64,000 bases of DNA, taken from contig CP034989.1 in assembly GCA_004026145.2 (NCBI GenBank), positions 5,213,749 through 5,277,748 of the forward strand, given 5' to 3'. The notes under the pieces are model-generated. The model was not told the DNA's origin, made no database searches, and saw nothing but the letters and a program-made list of their open reading frames with translations. Each line of letters opens with the position of its first letter. Positions within the stretch are counted from its first letter, which is position 1. The position numbers and the translations under genes were made by a program. This DNA comes from Takifugu bimaculatus (lineage: Eukaryota > Chordata > Actinopteri > Tetraodontiformes > Tetraodontidae). Below, piece after piece: positions 31,997-43,367 of the stretch.

Positions 31997-32928
31997 CAGC
32001 ATTATCCACCTAGCTATTCTGGTTTTAGCAATCATAGTAACTGGACTGTTTCAGTTTCATAAAGACGTCTCTCTTCTCATTCAAGAGGCTTGATCAGTTC
32101 TAGCTGATTGTTTGGGAGTTCCAGATAATTATACTCTTCTGAAGCCAATTAATTTTTTGAAGTTTCGGTCACCTGGTTGTTGGTTGCTCCACCACTCATT
32201 ATGCAGGTCGTTCAAACTTCCCTTGAAAAAATTGTGTTTAATCGTTGCCATGTGTGATTGGCCTCTTCTCCTCCAGAGTGTGGTTTTCAATACCATATTG
32301 TAAACAGGTGACAGGTAGTGTCTAAGACCAGTTTAATGATGGTCTTTCCAGTTTGACATAGATGGCTTCTTTCCCTCCTCTCTGAAACCACCTGGCTAAA
32401 ACCTGTACATTATTATCCTCAAAGAAGTGATTTAGAATCACCAGAATTACCATGACCTGAGACCTGTGAACCTTCACAGACATTTCCATCTAGCTAGCAC
32501 TAAGCTGCTGAGAAGATACACCAAAGGAGCAACCAGTTTACCTGATACCCCAGGACCACACACCAAAGACTGCTTTCGAACTGGAATTCCATTTTCTAGC
32601 TTGGCTCCTCCACCAGGATCACCAGTTAAAAGAGCAACACACCAGAGGAAGCCTCTTCCCCTACAGGACTGGTAACTCCAACAGGGTTGAGTCAAGCTAA
32701 GCTCAGCATAAATTTGACTTCAATGTTGTATTTTTGTTGTAGAGAGTTGTGTCATGGAAGATTTTGACCAAAAAACACTCTGGATGTGTTTTAAAATGAA
32801 AAGCCACAAAACACTGATCAGGAAGTAAGTTTATATTGTGCAATATGGAAACAACAAAACTCCAATACAGGTGTACGTCAGAAAAGTGCCTCCCCGAAGG
32901 GAAAGTTCAGACAGCTTATATACTAGAG
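31997..32928 (-). pseudogene. Penelope-like (GIY-YIG) retroelement relic within otherwise unassigned sequence
   Basis: On the minus strand at about 32320-32430 the translation contains HFFEDNNVQVL and, shortly after, EGGKEAIYVKLERPSLN. This is the signature (F-x-R-G-V-K-E-A-I-Y-V-K) of the endonuclease end of fish Penelope-like elements as I remember them. Frames are broken, and the rest of the stretch shows nothing recognisable. Confidence 0.45.
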
Positions 32929-34990
32929 CAGAGGTGTCTAAACCTTTTGCAAAGGGGGCCAGATTTGGTGTGTTAAAAATGTAGGGGGGGCGACCTTGGC
33001 GGACGTTCTTTACATAGAACAGCAATAATTTCAAACAAATTTCAGGAAGCCATTCTGTGTTTCACATTTGCTTTTTTATTTTAATTTCAGTGATCTTAAG
33101 CATGTCTTTTGGTTGAATATTGAATTTGGTTGAATATTCACTTAGCTTCACTTTTTTAACACTTTTTTCTAATGGTTAAACAGAAGTAATTGTACTCTTG
33201 AGTGCAAATTACTTTTGAAACATAAAAAAATATCTCACCATGGCAGTTCAATATTCACAGAATTTTTAAATAAAATAACAGAGAAATGAACAAGTAATAG
33301 TCATATCAACAAGTGCAGGGCTCATTTGAAATATGACATTAGTAACTATAAATGTTGATTGGATTTTTAAATGTTTATTATTCTGGAGTGAAAACTGAAA
33401 ACTTGTCTGAATTTATAACTGATTTTGATCTTAAAAAAAACAAAACTTATTCAGACTTATTGTAAATGACAAATGACTTGTCTGCATTAGTGTGATGGGT
33501 GATACTGAGATCTGGACTGCAGCACATAGGCCAGGTCTGGCTCAAAGGCAGTGGTATTGATGCACAAGATGTCGAAGTTCATAACCGAGAATGTCTTCTC
33601 ACACAAATACGTCGACCCAAACAAGCTTAGCATTTTCTTACCAAATGCTCGAATCTCTCGAAACCTGTCCTTATCCAGCTGTCGGTAAAAGTTGCCGAGA
33701 GAAAGCTGCTGGTGCCGACCGCGGCTCTCTGCGTCACACTGCAGCTCAATGAGCTCCAGCTGCAAATGGTCTGGAACATCATCTGTGTCCACGGAGAAAG
33801 GTGAGGAAAAAAGAGCGATCTCCTTCTCGATGGCTGCAAAATCCCGAAAGCTTTGTTTAAACTCTTCAGCCAGAGATGACATGCTTTGTCATGTAAATAT
33901 ACTTGGCTTATGACTGCGTCTGGTCCCTGGAGACTGGTGTTGAGGACATTAAGGTGCTTTGTAATATCAACTAGAAACCCCAAATCAGCCAGCCACATAG
34001 GGTCACTTAGTTCTCCCATAGGTTGTCCTTTTTCAGCCAAAACTCACCAATTTCTTGCCTAAGTAAGTAGAAGCGTGACAGTGCAGAATCCCGACTGAGC
34101 CATCTCACGTCAGTGTGATAGACAACAAGAAAAGCCCAGAGGAATCTGGGAAACTGTTGGAACTGACGGTGGCATAGCGCTCTGGAGCAGGATATACCGG
34201 TAGTTAATCGCCTTTATCACCGGTCCCATAACATGTTCGTATCGAAGATGTTTAGCACACAGAACTTGCTGTGTTACTTGTCATCCACGGCAGCGCAAAC
34301 AGAAGAGAATAAATCTGTTCCTCTTGTTTGGTTTTTCTCTGAAGGTCAAGTAGTTCTTCAGTAACATTCATTTCGTTGTCCACTCCTCTCAAAAAAATAA
34401 GTAACTGAGCAGTGTAAGAGGCGTCTGTGCTTTCGTCACAAGCTAGCAAAAAAAAAGTCAAACTCCTTTCCTCTGACTCCCAGTTGTCTTTTGATGTCTG
34501 ATGACACTTCTTCAATCCTGCATGCCACAGTGTTACGTGCCAGGCAGACTTTGGCAAACTCCTGCTGCTTCTCAGGACAGATTTTCTTCACCAATCAGCG
34601 CTGCTACCTCATAGCTAGCCTTTGTAGGATTCTCATTTGACTCTCAAGCTCTTGCAAAATATTGCTGCTGTGAGATTAAACTAGCTTCAAGTTGCTTCGG
34701 TTTCTCGCTGCGTTCCTTACCTGTGATCTTGTCGTATACGTCAGCATGTTTTGTTTGGTAATGTCGCTTCACATTGAACTCTTTAAAAACAGCCACTGTC
34801 TCTTTACAAATGAGGCAGACACAATTGTTGCGCATTTCAGTGAATAAATAGTCCAATTTCCACCCATCCTTGAACCGTCGGCCCTCGCAGTCAACTTTCC
34901 TTTTTTGTTGATTGTCACCATTTTAGAAATTTGGGGGCTCATTTACTGTAGTCACTCACTCATTTACTCATTTGCGGTTCCTCATTTACC
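32929..34990 (-). mobile_element. hAT transposon relic (Charlie/GTF2IRD2-like type)
   Basis: The left end begins CAGAGGTGTCTAAAC, a typical hAT terminus. The right end lacks a clear inverted copy. The 8 bases before the left end (tactagag, 32921-32928) recur as tactagat at 34991-34998, which may be the duplication. Confidence 0.5.
33487..34923 (-). pseudogene. hAT transposase pseudogene
   Basis: Pieces in several frames, read downward, are: a BED-like finger (NNCVCLICKETVAVFKEFNVKRHYQTKH), then LACDESTDASYTAQLLIFLRG with the catalytic-region aspartate, then LWLADLGFLVDITKHLN, and finally FGSTYLCEKTFSVMNFD from the dimerisation domain. These match the transposase family that also gave rise to GTF2IRD2- and ZBED-type host genes. 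Frameshifts near 34560, 34250 and 33880 break it. Confidence 0.75.
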
Positions 34991-35052
34991 TACTAGATGG
35001 CAGCATTTAGTACACGCAGGTAACTACTGCTGCCCAATGTATTAATTCTATG

Positions 35053-36530
35053 TGTTGAAGAGAATTCTTTTATCTTGTTAGCATGTGTGATACTATATGT
35101 TTTTGTTTTCTGTTACAGTTAGTTTAGAAGTTAGGGATAGTATATAATCTTCAGTAGGAATAAAGATAAGCAGGTCAGTTGACCATTCCTTGACATGAAT
35201 GTACTTTAGACAGTTGGAGGCAGGATGATATAGTCAGACGGAAAGTGTTAAACCCCCATCGTAAAATGCAATACAATAATTTATTGGTGTTGATAAGCAT
35301 CCAATGGGACGGGAAGAAGAAGACGAGGTCATCCAAGAAGAAGGACTGGATTGGACTGAATTAGCATCAATAATTTACATATGTGTTTCTATAAAAGATT
35401 GGGTCAAGGGATAGTTAGGTTGTCAGACTTCATGCCCTGGCAATGGACTCTGTTATTGTAGGGTTATAAACTGGCCCGGAGCTCTGTAATATTTGTATCT
35501 TGAATTGGTTCTATTGTTAAATACAAAATTTGAAATTGGCATAATTAGTCTTGAAGTCTTCATTCAAAGAACACGCGGATTGGCAGTGACACACGAGAGG
35601 TATTGCGATCCAACAATTTGGTGACCCCGACGTGATGAAGACAGAGAAGTCATCTGAGGCAAAGAATTCAACAACGGTCACTTCAGAGGACAACTGATGA
35701 CAAAGGGATCCCTAATAAAAAGGTAAGCATACACCTGTTTAATCAAAAGTTCTGCACATTGGCAATTTCTAAAAATTTGTCGTCACTGTCAATTGAAGTG
35801 TCCTAGTTATAAATTCCAGATACAAATATTGCAAATATTGAAACGACTGCAGGAATTACGCTAAGAGTCCGTAAGTACATTTAGAGTCTATAAAGTTTAA
35901 CGGTTAGAGGCCGGAAGTACTATGGAATAACAAAAAAACAGGAAATAGACGGTTAGAGTAAACCGGAAATAATACAGTGCTGTATATATAAAAGATTTGG
36001 GTTGGGACTCGGAGCGCAGTTGACGGGACAGACACTCCCGATGCCCGAGATTTGTGTTTGTGTGTGGGTTGGAAAAGTGACAGAGTGAACGTGAATTAAA
36101 AGGCTCCTTGGGAATTAACCCCCAGAGTGAAACCGGACCAACGAAGTTTGGTCTAGAAGCTTGTTTCACTGAGGCATTGAGTTGACCGTTGGAGTCATTC
36201 ACATTCAGTCTCACTTGGGAGCATAGTTAAAGATGGAACTAGAATGTGGCAAAGCGTGTTGGGATCAGGGAGAATGTTCTCCCTATCCTCGGTCTGTGTA
36301 AGAACAGTGGAAGTGGACTCTTGATCAGGTGGTGAGTGGCATGAAAGAAGAGGACAGGGAGAGAGAATTGGATGCAATAAAAAAGTTGTGGAAGAAAACT
36401 CGGAAGCAAAAGATACTTCCCCCTCCAGAGGTGAAGGTTAATTTAGCTGAAGCATTGTGTAAGTGGGAGTCAGAAATTCACACCATATTACAGGATCATT
36501 TGGATAATCCAAAGGTTTTATAGCAGGACT
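35053..36530 (+). mobile_element. ERV-A 5' fragment: LTR, primer site, leader and start of gag
   Basis: The LTR is 35053-35615 (TGTTGAAG...CCAACA). The tRNA-Trp primer site is 35619-35636, then leader. The gag start is at 36233 with a stop at codon 23, and gag similarity resumes to about 36530 (DHLDNPK), where it ends abruptly. The leader here lacks the seven-hairpin array seen at 18095-18245; only single related pieces (AACGGTTAGAG, near 35900) are present. Confidence 0.85.
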
Positions 36531-36970
36531 TTGGACATGTCTGTACTACAGTGTGCTAAAAAGGTGACATTCCCAGCCTGATTGGGAAACTATTCCTGTC
36601 TGGCTGCCAAACATGCAGTGTCCATTTTCAGATGTCGTCACAGGCTCTCAGCTCCTGCTGAACATTGCATGTTTCTCAGTAACTGAACCTTTGACATCAA
36701 CAATCTTTTTAAATAGCTGGGCACTTGTTGTCTATATGGTAAACTCAACATGGTCCTGGAAGCCGGAGAATTCCTTATCAGTTGTCATGGTCAGTTGATA
36801 GATAGGTTCTGGTTTAGTTTGCTTTGCCACATTAAGTTGAAGTTAGGTATGGTTTAATGGAAGTACATACATGTGTACAAAGCTGATTTTTCGGCAGGAA
36901 TTTAAGAGACATAGACATTTGCTAACAAAAATTTGGAAAATACTCCTTTGCTTATTAGCCTAATCAATCT
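36531..36970. other. Non-coding stretch, nothing recognised
   Basis: No domain or repeat recognised between the truncated gag and the dispersed repeat at 36973. Confidence 0.4.
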
Positions 36971-36972
36971 AT

Positions 36973-37260
36973 CAATCAATCTTTATTTATATAGCGTCTT
37001 TTACAATCAAAATTGTTTCTAGGCACTTTACAGAATCCCAGGGCCTAACCCCAGACAAGCAACAGTGGCAAGGAAAAACTCCTCTTCAACAGGAAGAAAC
37101 CTTGAGCAGGACCAGGCTCATGTAGGGGGACCCTCCTGCTGATGGCTGGCTGGGTAGAGAGAGCGGAGAAGGGGAGGACAGATAGAGGATATAATAGGGA
37201 GGAGAGGAGAGGTAGAGGAGAGAATAGGCATAGAAAATAATTAGTGGAGCAATAAATTAA
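36973..37260 (+). repeat. Dispersed fish repeat, copy 1
   Basis: It opens with TCAATCAATC and TTTATTTATATAGCG, then CAGAATCCCAGGGCCT, GAAACCTTGAGCAGGACC and GGGGACCCTCCTGCTGATGG. The same sequence order recurs at 43381, 47640, 51045 and 56543, and a downstream part of the family at 61495. It is probably non-coding LINE- or SINE-derived sequence; the family name is not known to me. Confidence 0.7.
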
Positions 37261-37920
37261 TCAAGATGTCATCCATTACAATCTTTCCAGATTAGCCAAT
37301 TCCAACAGCCTTTGCTAAATTAAAACTTTGACATTGTTCAATCTGCGCTGAGCAGACAAAATGACAAATTACCAAATAACGCTGACCATTGGCTGAATTA
37401 GCTCGGTTTTCCGGCACAAGTAAATGGGCAATTACCTGTGCAATGACGAACTTCCCTCTCAGTGGGAGATACTGCCGGCAATATGAAAATGCCCAGTGAG
37501 CAAAGCTATGTCAACCCGCGGTACAAAATCCCCTATCAGCGCGCTAATACAGTGTTAAAGCAGTATTGGTTGACATTAATTCATCTTTATTCCCGCAGCC
37601 CTATTTACACATCTACACGTGCGTGCGCGCGCGCACACACACGCCTCTATAGAAGTACACTAGATAGACTGTATGTGTACCTTTATTCTTGTTAGTGTCT
37701 TTAAAACATACCTGCTGTCTGTTTAATATGAATTCTAGAGTGAATTATCCTAACCTTTACACTCAAATTGTAAATTCCTTCAACTTAAACTTTCTTTAAT
37801 GTAGTCATTTTGGTTCTAACTAATTATTATCAGAATGCATTAATTGACAACTTTTGTATATCAGAGACTGTTAGGAGCGGCAGACACACACAAAACTGAG
37901 TCTGTCTCTGTCCCATTAAA
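37261..37920. other. Non-coding stretch upstream of CMAH
   Basis: Nothing recognised apart from a short GCGC/ACAC-rich run near 37620. Confidence 0.4.
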
Positions 37921-38120
37921 ATGCGCAGTGCTTCAATTAATAATGGTAAATTTATCTTCATGACCAAAAAAATACACGCAGTTCTGCTCAGCACGTTACA
38001 CACTGCGCTTCCTCCTGGCGACGCCTCCTCGCTTTCGATGCATCGGAGAAAAATATCTTCAAACATATCTTCATCTGCAGAAAGAGTTTGTCTTGCAAAA
38101 TTCCGACACCATTTTTTCGG
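37921..38120 (+). promoter_or_regulatory. Candidate CMAH promoter / first non-coding exon
   Basis: This CpG-containing island in AT-rich surroundings (GGCGACGCCTCCTCGC near 38018) ends in a strong donor, TTCGG then GTAAGT at 38121. The first CMAH coding exon at 40546 opens with four untranslated bases after an acceptor, so an upstream 5' UTR exon is required, and this is the best candidate. Confidence 0.4.
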
Positions 38121-38194
38121 GTAAGTCGTTAGTTATTATTATTAAGATTAAGATTTAGATGTACTTTATTCATCCCCGTAGGGAAATTGAATTG

Positions 38195-38228
38195 TATATA
38201 TATATATAATAATTGTGTATATATATAC

Positions 38229-38284
<56 letters not shown>

Positions 38285-38295
38285 ATATATATATA

Positions 38296-38342
<47 letters not shown>

Positions 38343-38427
38343 ATATATATATATTTATGTATATATTATAAGCATACTATATATATATATATATGCTTAT
38401 ATGCATATATATGCATATATATGCTTA

Positions 38428-38459
<32 letters not shown>

Positions 38460-38480
38460 CTTATAAGCATATATACAGCA
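38195..38480. repeat. TA/TG microsatellite
   Basis: Alternating runs of (TA)n and (TG)n, with further (TA)n(CA)n at about 38577-38632. Open frames of I-Y or C-V repeats here are compositional. Confidence 0.9.
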
Positions 38481-38547
38481 TATATTATAACGTTCTAATC
38501 TTATCTGTATTTATTTATTCTGTTTCTATACTTTGTATAGGTTGCTA

Positions 38548-38574
38548 ATACAATTCAATTTCCCTACGGGGATG

Positions 38575-38628
<54 letters not shown>

Positions 38629-40100
38629 TAATATAATATATACATATCATAAGCATTATAAGCATATATACATAAATATAGAATAAAATAGAAATAAAAT
38701 TACAACATAAACATTACACAATTATTGTTATTGGCTGGGTTAGGATGAGTTATACAGTTTGATGGCGGACGGCAGGAAGGACTTCCTGTACCGTTCCTCA
38801 GAGCAGCGAGGCTGCAGGAGTCTGTTGCTGAAGTTGCTTCTCAGTTTGTCCACTGTGTTATGGAGGGGGTGGGAGGAATTGTCCATGATTGTCAGCAGTT
38901 TCAACACCATCCTGTCCCTCACCACCTCGTCTAAGTTTGCAAGTCTACAGCCAACAACAGACCCTGCCTTTTTAATGTGTTTGTTGAGTCTGTTGGCATC
39001 CTTTGCTTTAATGCCTGCTCCCCAGCACACTGCAGCAAAGAAGATGGTGCTAGCCATGACAGACTGATAGAACATGTGGAGCATCCTGCTGCAAACACTG
39101 AAGGACCTGAGTCTCCTGAGGAAGTAGAGTCTGCTCATGGCCTTCTTGTAGACAACATCGGTGTTTGTGGACCACTCCAGTTTACTGTCCAGCTGAACAC
39201 CCAGGAACCTGTAAGATGAGACTATTTCCACATCTTTCCCACTAATGCAGACTGGGGAGGGTGGGGACTTGCTTTTACTGAAATCCACCACCATCTCCTT
39301 CGTCTTGGTCACATTGAGCTGCAGAAGGTTCTCCTTGCTCCAGCTAACAAAACTCTCCACAAGGTCCCTGTATTCATCCTCCTGTCCATTCTCCACACAC
39401 CCGACTATGACTGTGTCATCCGAGTACTTCTGGAGGTGACATGTCTCAGCGTGGTACTGGAAGTCAGCTGTGTAGGTGGTGAACAGAAAGGGGGAGAGCA
39501 CAGTTCCTTGGGGAGCTCCTGTGTTGCTCATCAGGGGGTCGGACACACAGCTCCGCAGTCTCACAAACTGTGGTCGACCTGTCAGGTAGTCCTCGATCCA
39601 AGAAACAAGGGGAGCATCCATCTGCATGTTCTCCAACTTAGCCCTCAGCAGTCTTGGCTGGATGGTGTTGAAGGCAGAAGAGAAGTCAAAGAACATGACT
39701 CGCACTGTAGTGTTTAGTCTGTCCAAGGAGGAGTAAGCCCTCTGCAGCAGGTATATCACTGCGTCATCAACCCCCACCTTGGGCTGATAGGCAAACTGCA
39801 GAGGGTCTTGAAAGGGGCTCACCAGAGGTCTGAGGTGTGACAGCACCAGCCGCTCCATGACCTTCATAATGTGGGAGGTCAGTGCTATTGGCCTGTAGTC
39901 ACTCGGTGCCACAGGATGGGTCTTCTTCGGCACCGGGACTAAGCAGGATGTCTTCCAAAGCACTGGGATCCTCTGAAGATGAAGGCTCAGGTGCTGCAGT
40001 ATTTCACACAGCTGCCTGGAGCAGTTCTCCAGCACTCGTGGGCTGATGCCGTCCGGTCCGGCAGCCTTTCTCTGGTTGAGCCAGTCCATTACCCTACAGA
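38548..40100 (-). mobile_element. 5'-truncated L2-like LINE with an open RT frame
   Basis: A 449-codon frame (40089-38740) encodes the reverse transcriptase of a non-LTR element: AAGPDGISPRVL, VFFDFSSAFNTI-like palm (MFFDFSSAFN), GAPQGTVLSPFLF and YSDDTVIVG (active site). It ends KSFLPSAIKLYN, the usual C-terminus of L2/CR1-type elements. The endonuclease part is missing. The 3' tail carries CCCCGTAGGGAAATTG, found in inverted orientation at 38169. The uninterrupted frame suggests a fairly recent insertion. Confidence 0.8.
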
Positions 40101-40549
40101 CTGAGCTACCACTGAACCAAGAGTTCCTTTCTAGTTATTGTTGTCAATATTATCATTAGGATAAAGTTAGAACACATGGTTACAATTACACAACAAAAGA
40201 ACTCTGTCTACGTATTAAGTAAACGTATTAACCATAACCAAAAAAAACCCATTCCCAACAGCAAAACTAGAACTGTGTTTCAAGTTAAGCGACAATTATA
40301 ACAGACATTTTTTTACATTTTCTTTTTAAGTACTCTGCTTCGACATCGTATTTGAAATATTTTTAAATATGACAAATGTGAGCTGTTGCAAAGAGCATTT
40401 TAATTTTCACTTTTTTATTTAATGCATCATATAATGTAACACAAACAAGGCAATTTTAGATGCCAAACCCTTAATGTTGTAAACTGTTCTAATACTTTAA
40501 CTCCTCAATAAACTGAAGTTTAATTTTACCTTAATTCATTTTCAGAAAA

Positions 40550-43319
40550 ATGATATCCCAGAAAGCACAGGTAGTACTTCTGCTGGATGCTGAAATGGTG
40601 AACTCACTCCAAGTGGGAATCAATTTCAAGAAAAGCCCAGAGGATGGCAAAAGTTACATTTTATATAAGAGCAAGAGTGGCATTAAAGCATGCAAAAACC
40701 AATGCAAACACCAGGGTGGCTTATTTATAAAAGACATTGAAGACCTTGATGGCAGGTAAGCAAGATAACATCAGTCAAGAGGCAATGATTTCATCAGAAC
40801 TGTGAGGCTTTCTCTTCTCACACAGGACAGTAAAATGCACTAAACACAACTGGAAGTTAAACATGTTAACAATGAAATATATGAACCCACCAGACAGCTT
40901 CATGCAGGATGAACTGGGTAAGTTCCTCTACATTGAGGAGTTTAGTTTAAAATTCAGAAGTTTTTTTTCAAGGCTGTCACTCGAGGCTGCCATTTACTCC
41001 AGGCTATCACTTGTAACTTGGCTTGTTAATTAACCAGCAAGATATCTCGTAGGCAAATAATTATGGCTGCTAATTATGGTGGCAGAGCTGTTCCAGAAGT
41101 TATTGTTATCCAGAGCGGGCAGCATCAATCGCAAAGTTGGCCAAATTCTTCTAAATGTTCATAGCATGCGTCACAGTATATTCACAAAATGTACCGTATT
41201 GTTTGGTAAGTTACCATGATTTTGTTTTTCTCAGTTTCTTAGGAATGAAAGCACTATTATGGAAGGATAACATTTGTAAAAAAATAAATAAATTTTTCTA
41301 ATGTTCAAACACAGAGGTTGAGTACTTGGGCGATGGGGGACTTCAGTTGGTGGAGTTAAACCCCCCTGATCCCTGGTTGGCCAACCCTCGGGAACGTCTG
41401 GTGCTCAAAGAAGGAGAAGTCAAAGTATGTGCACTCTGCTGTCCTCAAAATATTTTTACACCGTAATCCCCAAATATACTGAAACATATACTAACTATTA
41501 ACTAATTTTTTTCAATTTTAGCTATGGTATTGCAAGCGCCATTATAGATTATGTTGGCAAGAGTTGTCAAGTATAGAAAAGAAACTGCTTGTTGTGTGTA
41601 GATCTAGAAAATACCAAGTGATTAATGAAGACAGTAAAGATAAACAATAATCAGCTAAACTAAATAAAAACTACCACTGCGCATTAGTTGGACATTTCCT
41701 TCAAGAAAGACAATACTTTTGGTGGAAAGCAGTAATGTGACCCGAGACACTACTGAAATTACATACATCCTTTTTAGGTGACTTACTTGACGCATGCCTG
41801 CATGGAGCTACAGCTTGGAGAGCGGCGGTTCATGTTTGACCCTTGGCTAAAAGGCCCTGCATTTGCTAGAGGCTGGTGGCTTCTCCATGAACCTCCAGCT
41901 GATGCTCTGGACAGACTTTGTGCGGCTGACCTAATTTACATTAGCCACATACACTCTGACCACCTGAGGTAAACATGCTGACAGGTTAAATCTTAATGCA
42001 AGAGATAGTGCTGGGTTAAAGGATTTAAATTTAGAGTACTATTGTGTTCAGTTCAAGTTTCAAACTTGTGATTGGAAACACAACACATGCTGACATTTAC
42101 ATCTTGGTGACCAAGAACCCAAAGGTATGGAATAGGGCCATGATGTAGTTGGGAGAAGAGCCACTAAGTGTTTTAAGATTCAAGATTTGTAGCACATTCT
42201 GAGGAACAGAAAGAAGGATTGTAGGTATTTTGGCTTTGATGTGTTTTTGTTTGTGAGCCTATTATAATCATTTCTGTCTTGTTGAGTTGAAGGAAGTTGT
42301 GGTTCATCAAGTGTCATCAATGCAATCAATCAATGTAGCTTTTGGGCTCAAAGCATCACTGAAACGAGAGATGTAGAACTGCATATCATCTACATAATTA
42401 TGGTATTTGTATATTGTGTCTTTTAAAAATGTGACCGATAGGAAATAGGTATAAATTAAATAAGAGCGAACCAAGGATTTAGCCTTGTGGAACACCACTG
42501 GTCTGAGGAAATCTGTCAGAAGAATAGTTGGCAATTATCATTAAATTAAGTAATTTGATGAAAAAATACTTGTTAAGTGATGTGACCAAGAACCCAAAGG
42601 TTGAGCTCTAGGCATTTAACATCAAGATGAGAGAAAGTTTCAAAAGGTCAATGATCATTATAGCACTCTACCACTCTTAGTTTTATGGCAGAGTGACCAC
42701 ATGGAATTCTCTCTTCATGAAAGCTTACCTGGACTTTGAAAATAAAACCCCCCAAAACCACACCCAACACACTTTCAGACTGTATGAAACAAGAACATAA
42801 GGGTTGTGAGAAGCATAGGGGAAAATACAAGAGGTCGCAGACAGAACAAAAGACCCAGGGAACGCCTCACGCCAGGATATCTGATCTTGAACATATGACA
42901 TATGACGATCAGACTCAGATGAAAGCAGCAGAACATGTTTTTAATATGAGTGGGAGAGACAGGTAGAAACTGGTGTCAACAGTTAAAGCAAACACAGATA
43001 GAACACAATGAAAAAATAAACATGAAGATGCTACACAAAAAGTTAATTGAATTTAATACAAAGAAACAGAAAACTGCATAAACGGACCCTCTACTCATTT
43101 TAGTACTGGGCAGTTGCATTTCTGCTGTAAAAACTACCCTCTTTAAATGTGCAAAGCACGAAATTTGTTATTGATATTAAATAAAGCGTCAACTAAATTA
43201 CAACTTTTAACCGACACATATACAGCCAACATGTCACTTTGTAGCCAAACCTTTTGGATTACTGACTGTTAAATGTTATTGTCATCCATCTAACCATCCC
43301 TCCATCCCTCCATCCACCC

Positions 43320-43367
<48 letters not shown>

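Noticed and set aside
38187..38498. Open frames rich in I-Y and C-V
   Set aside because: TA/TG microsatellite read as protein.
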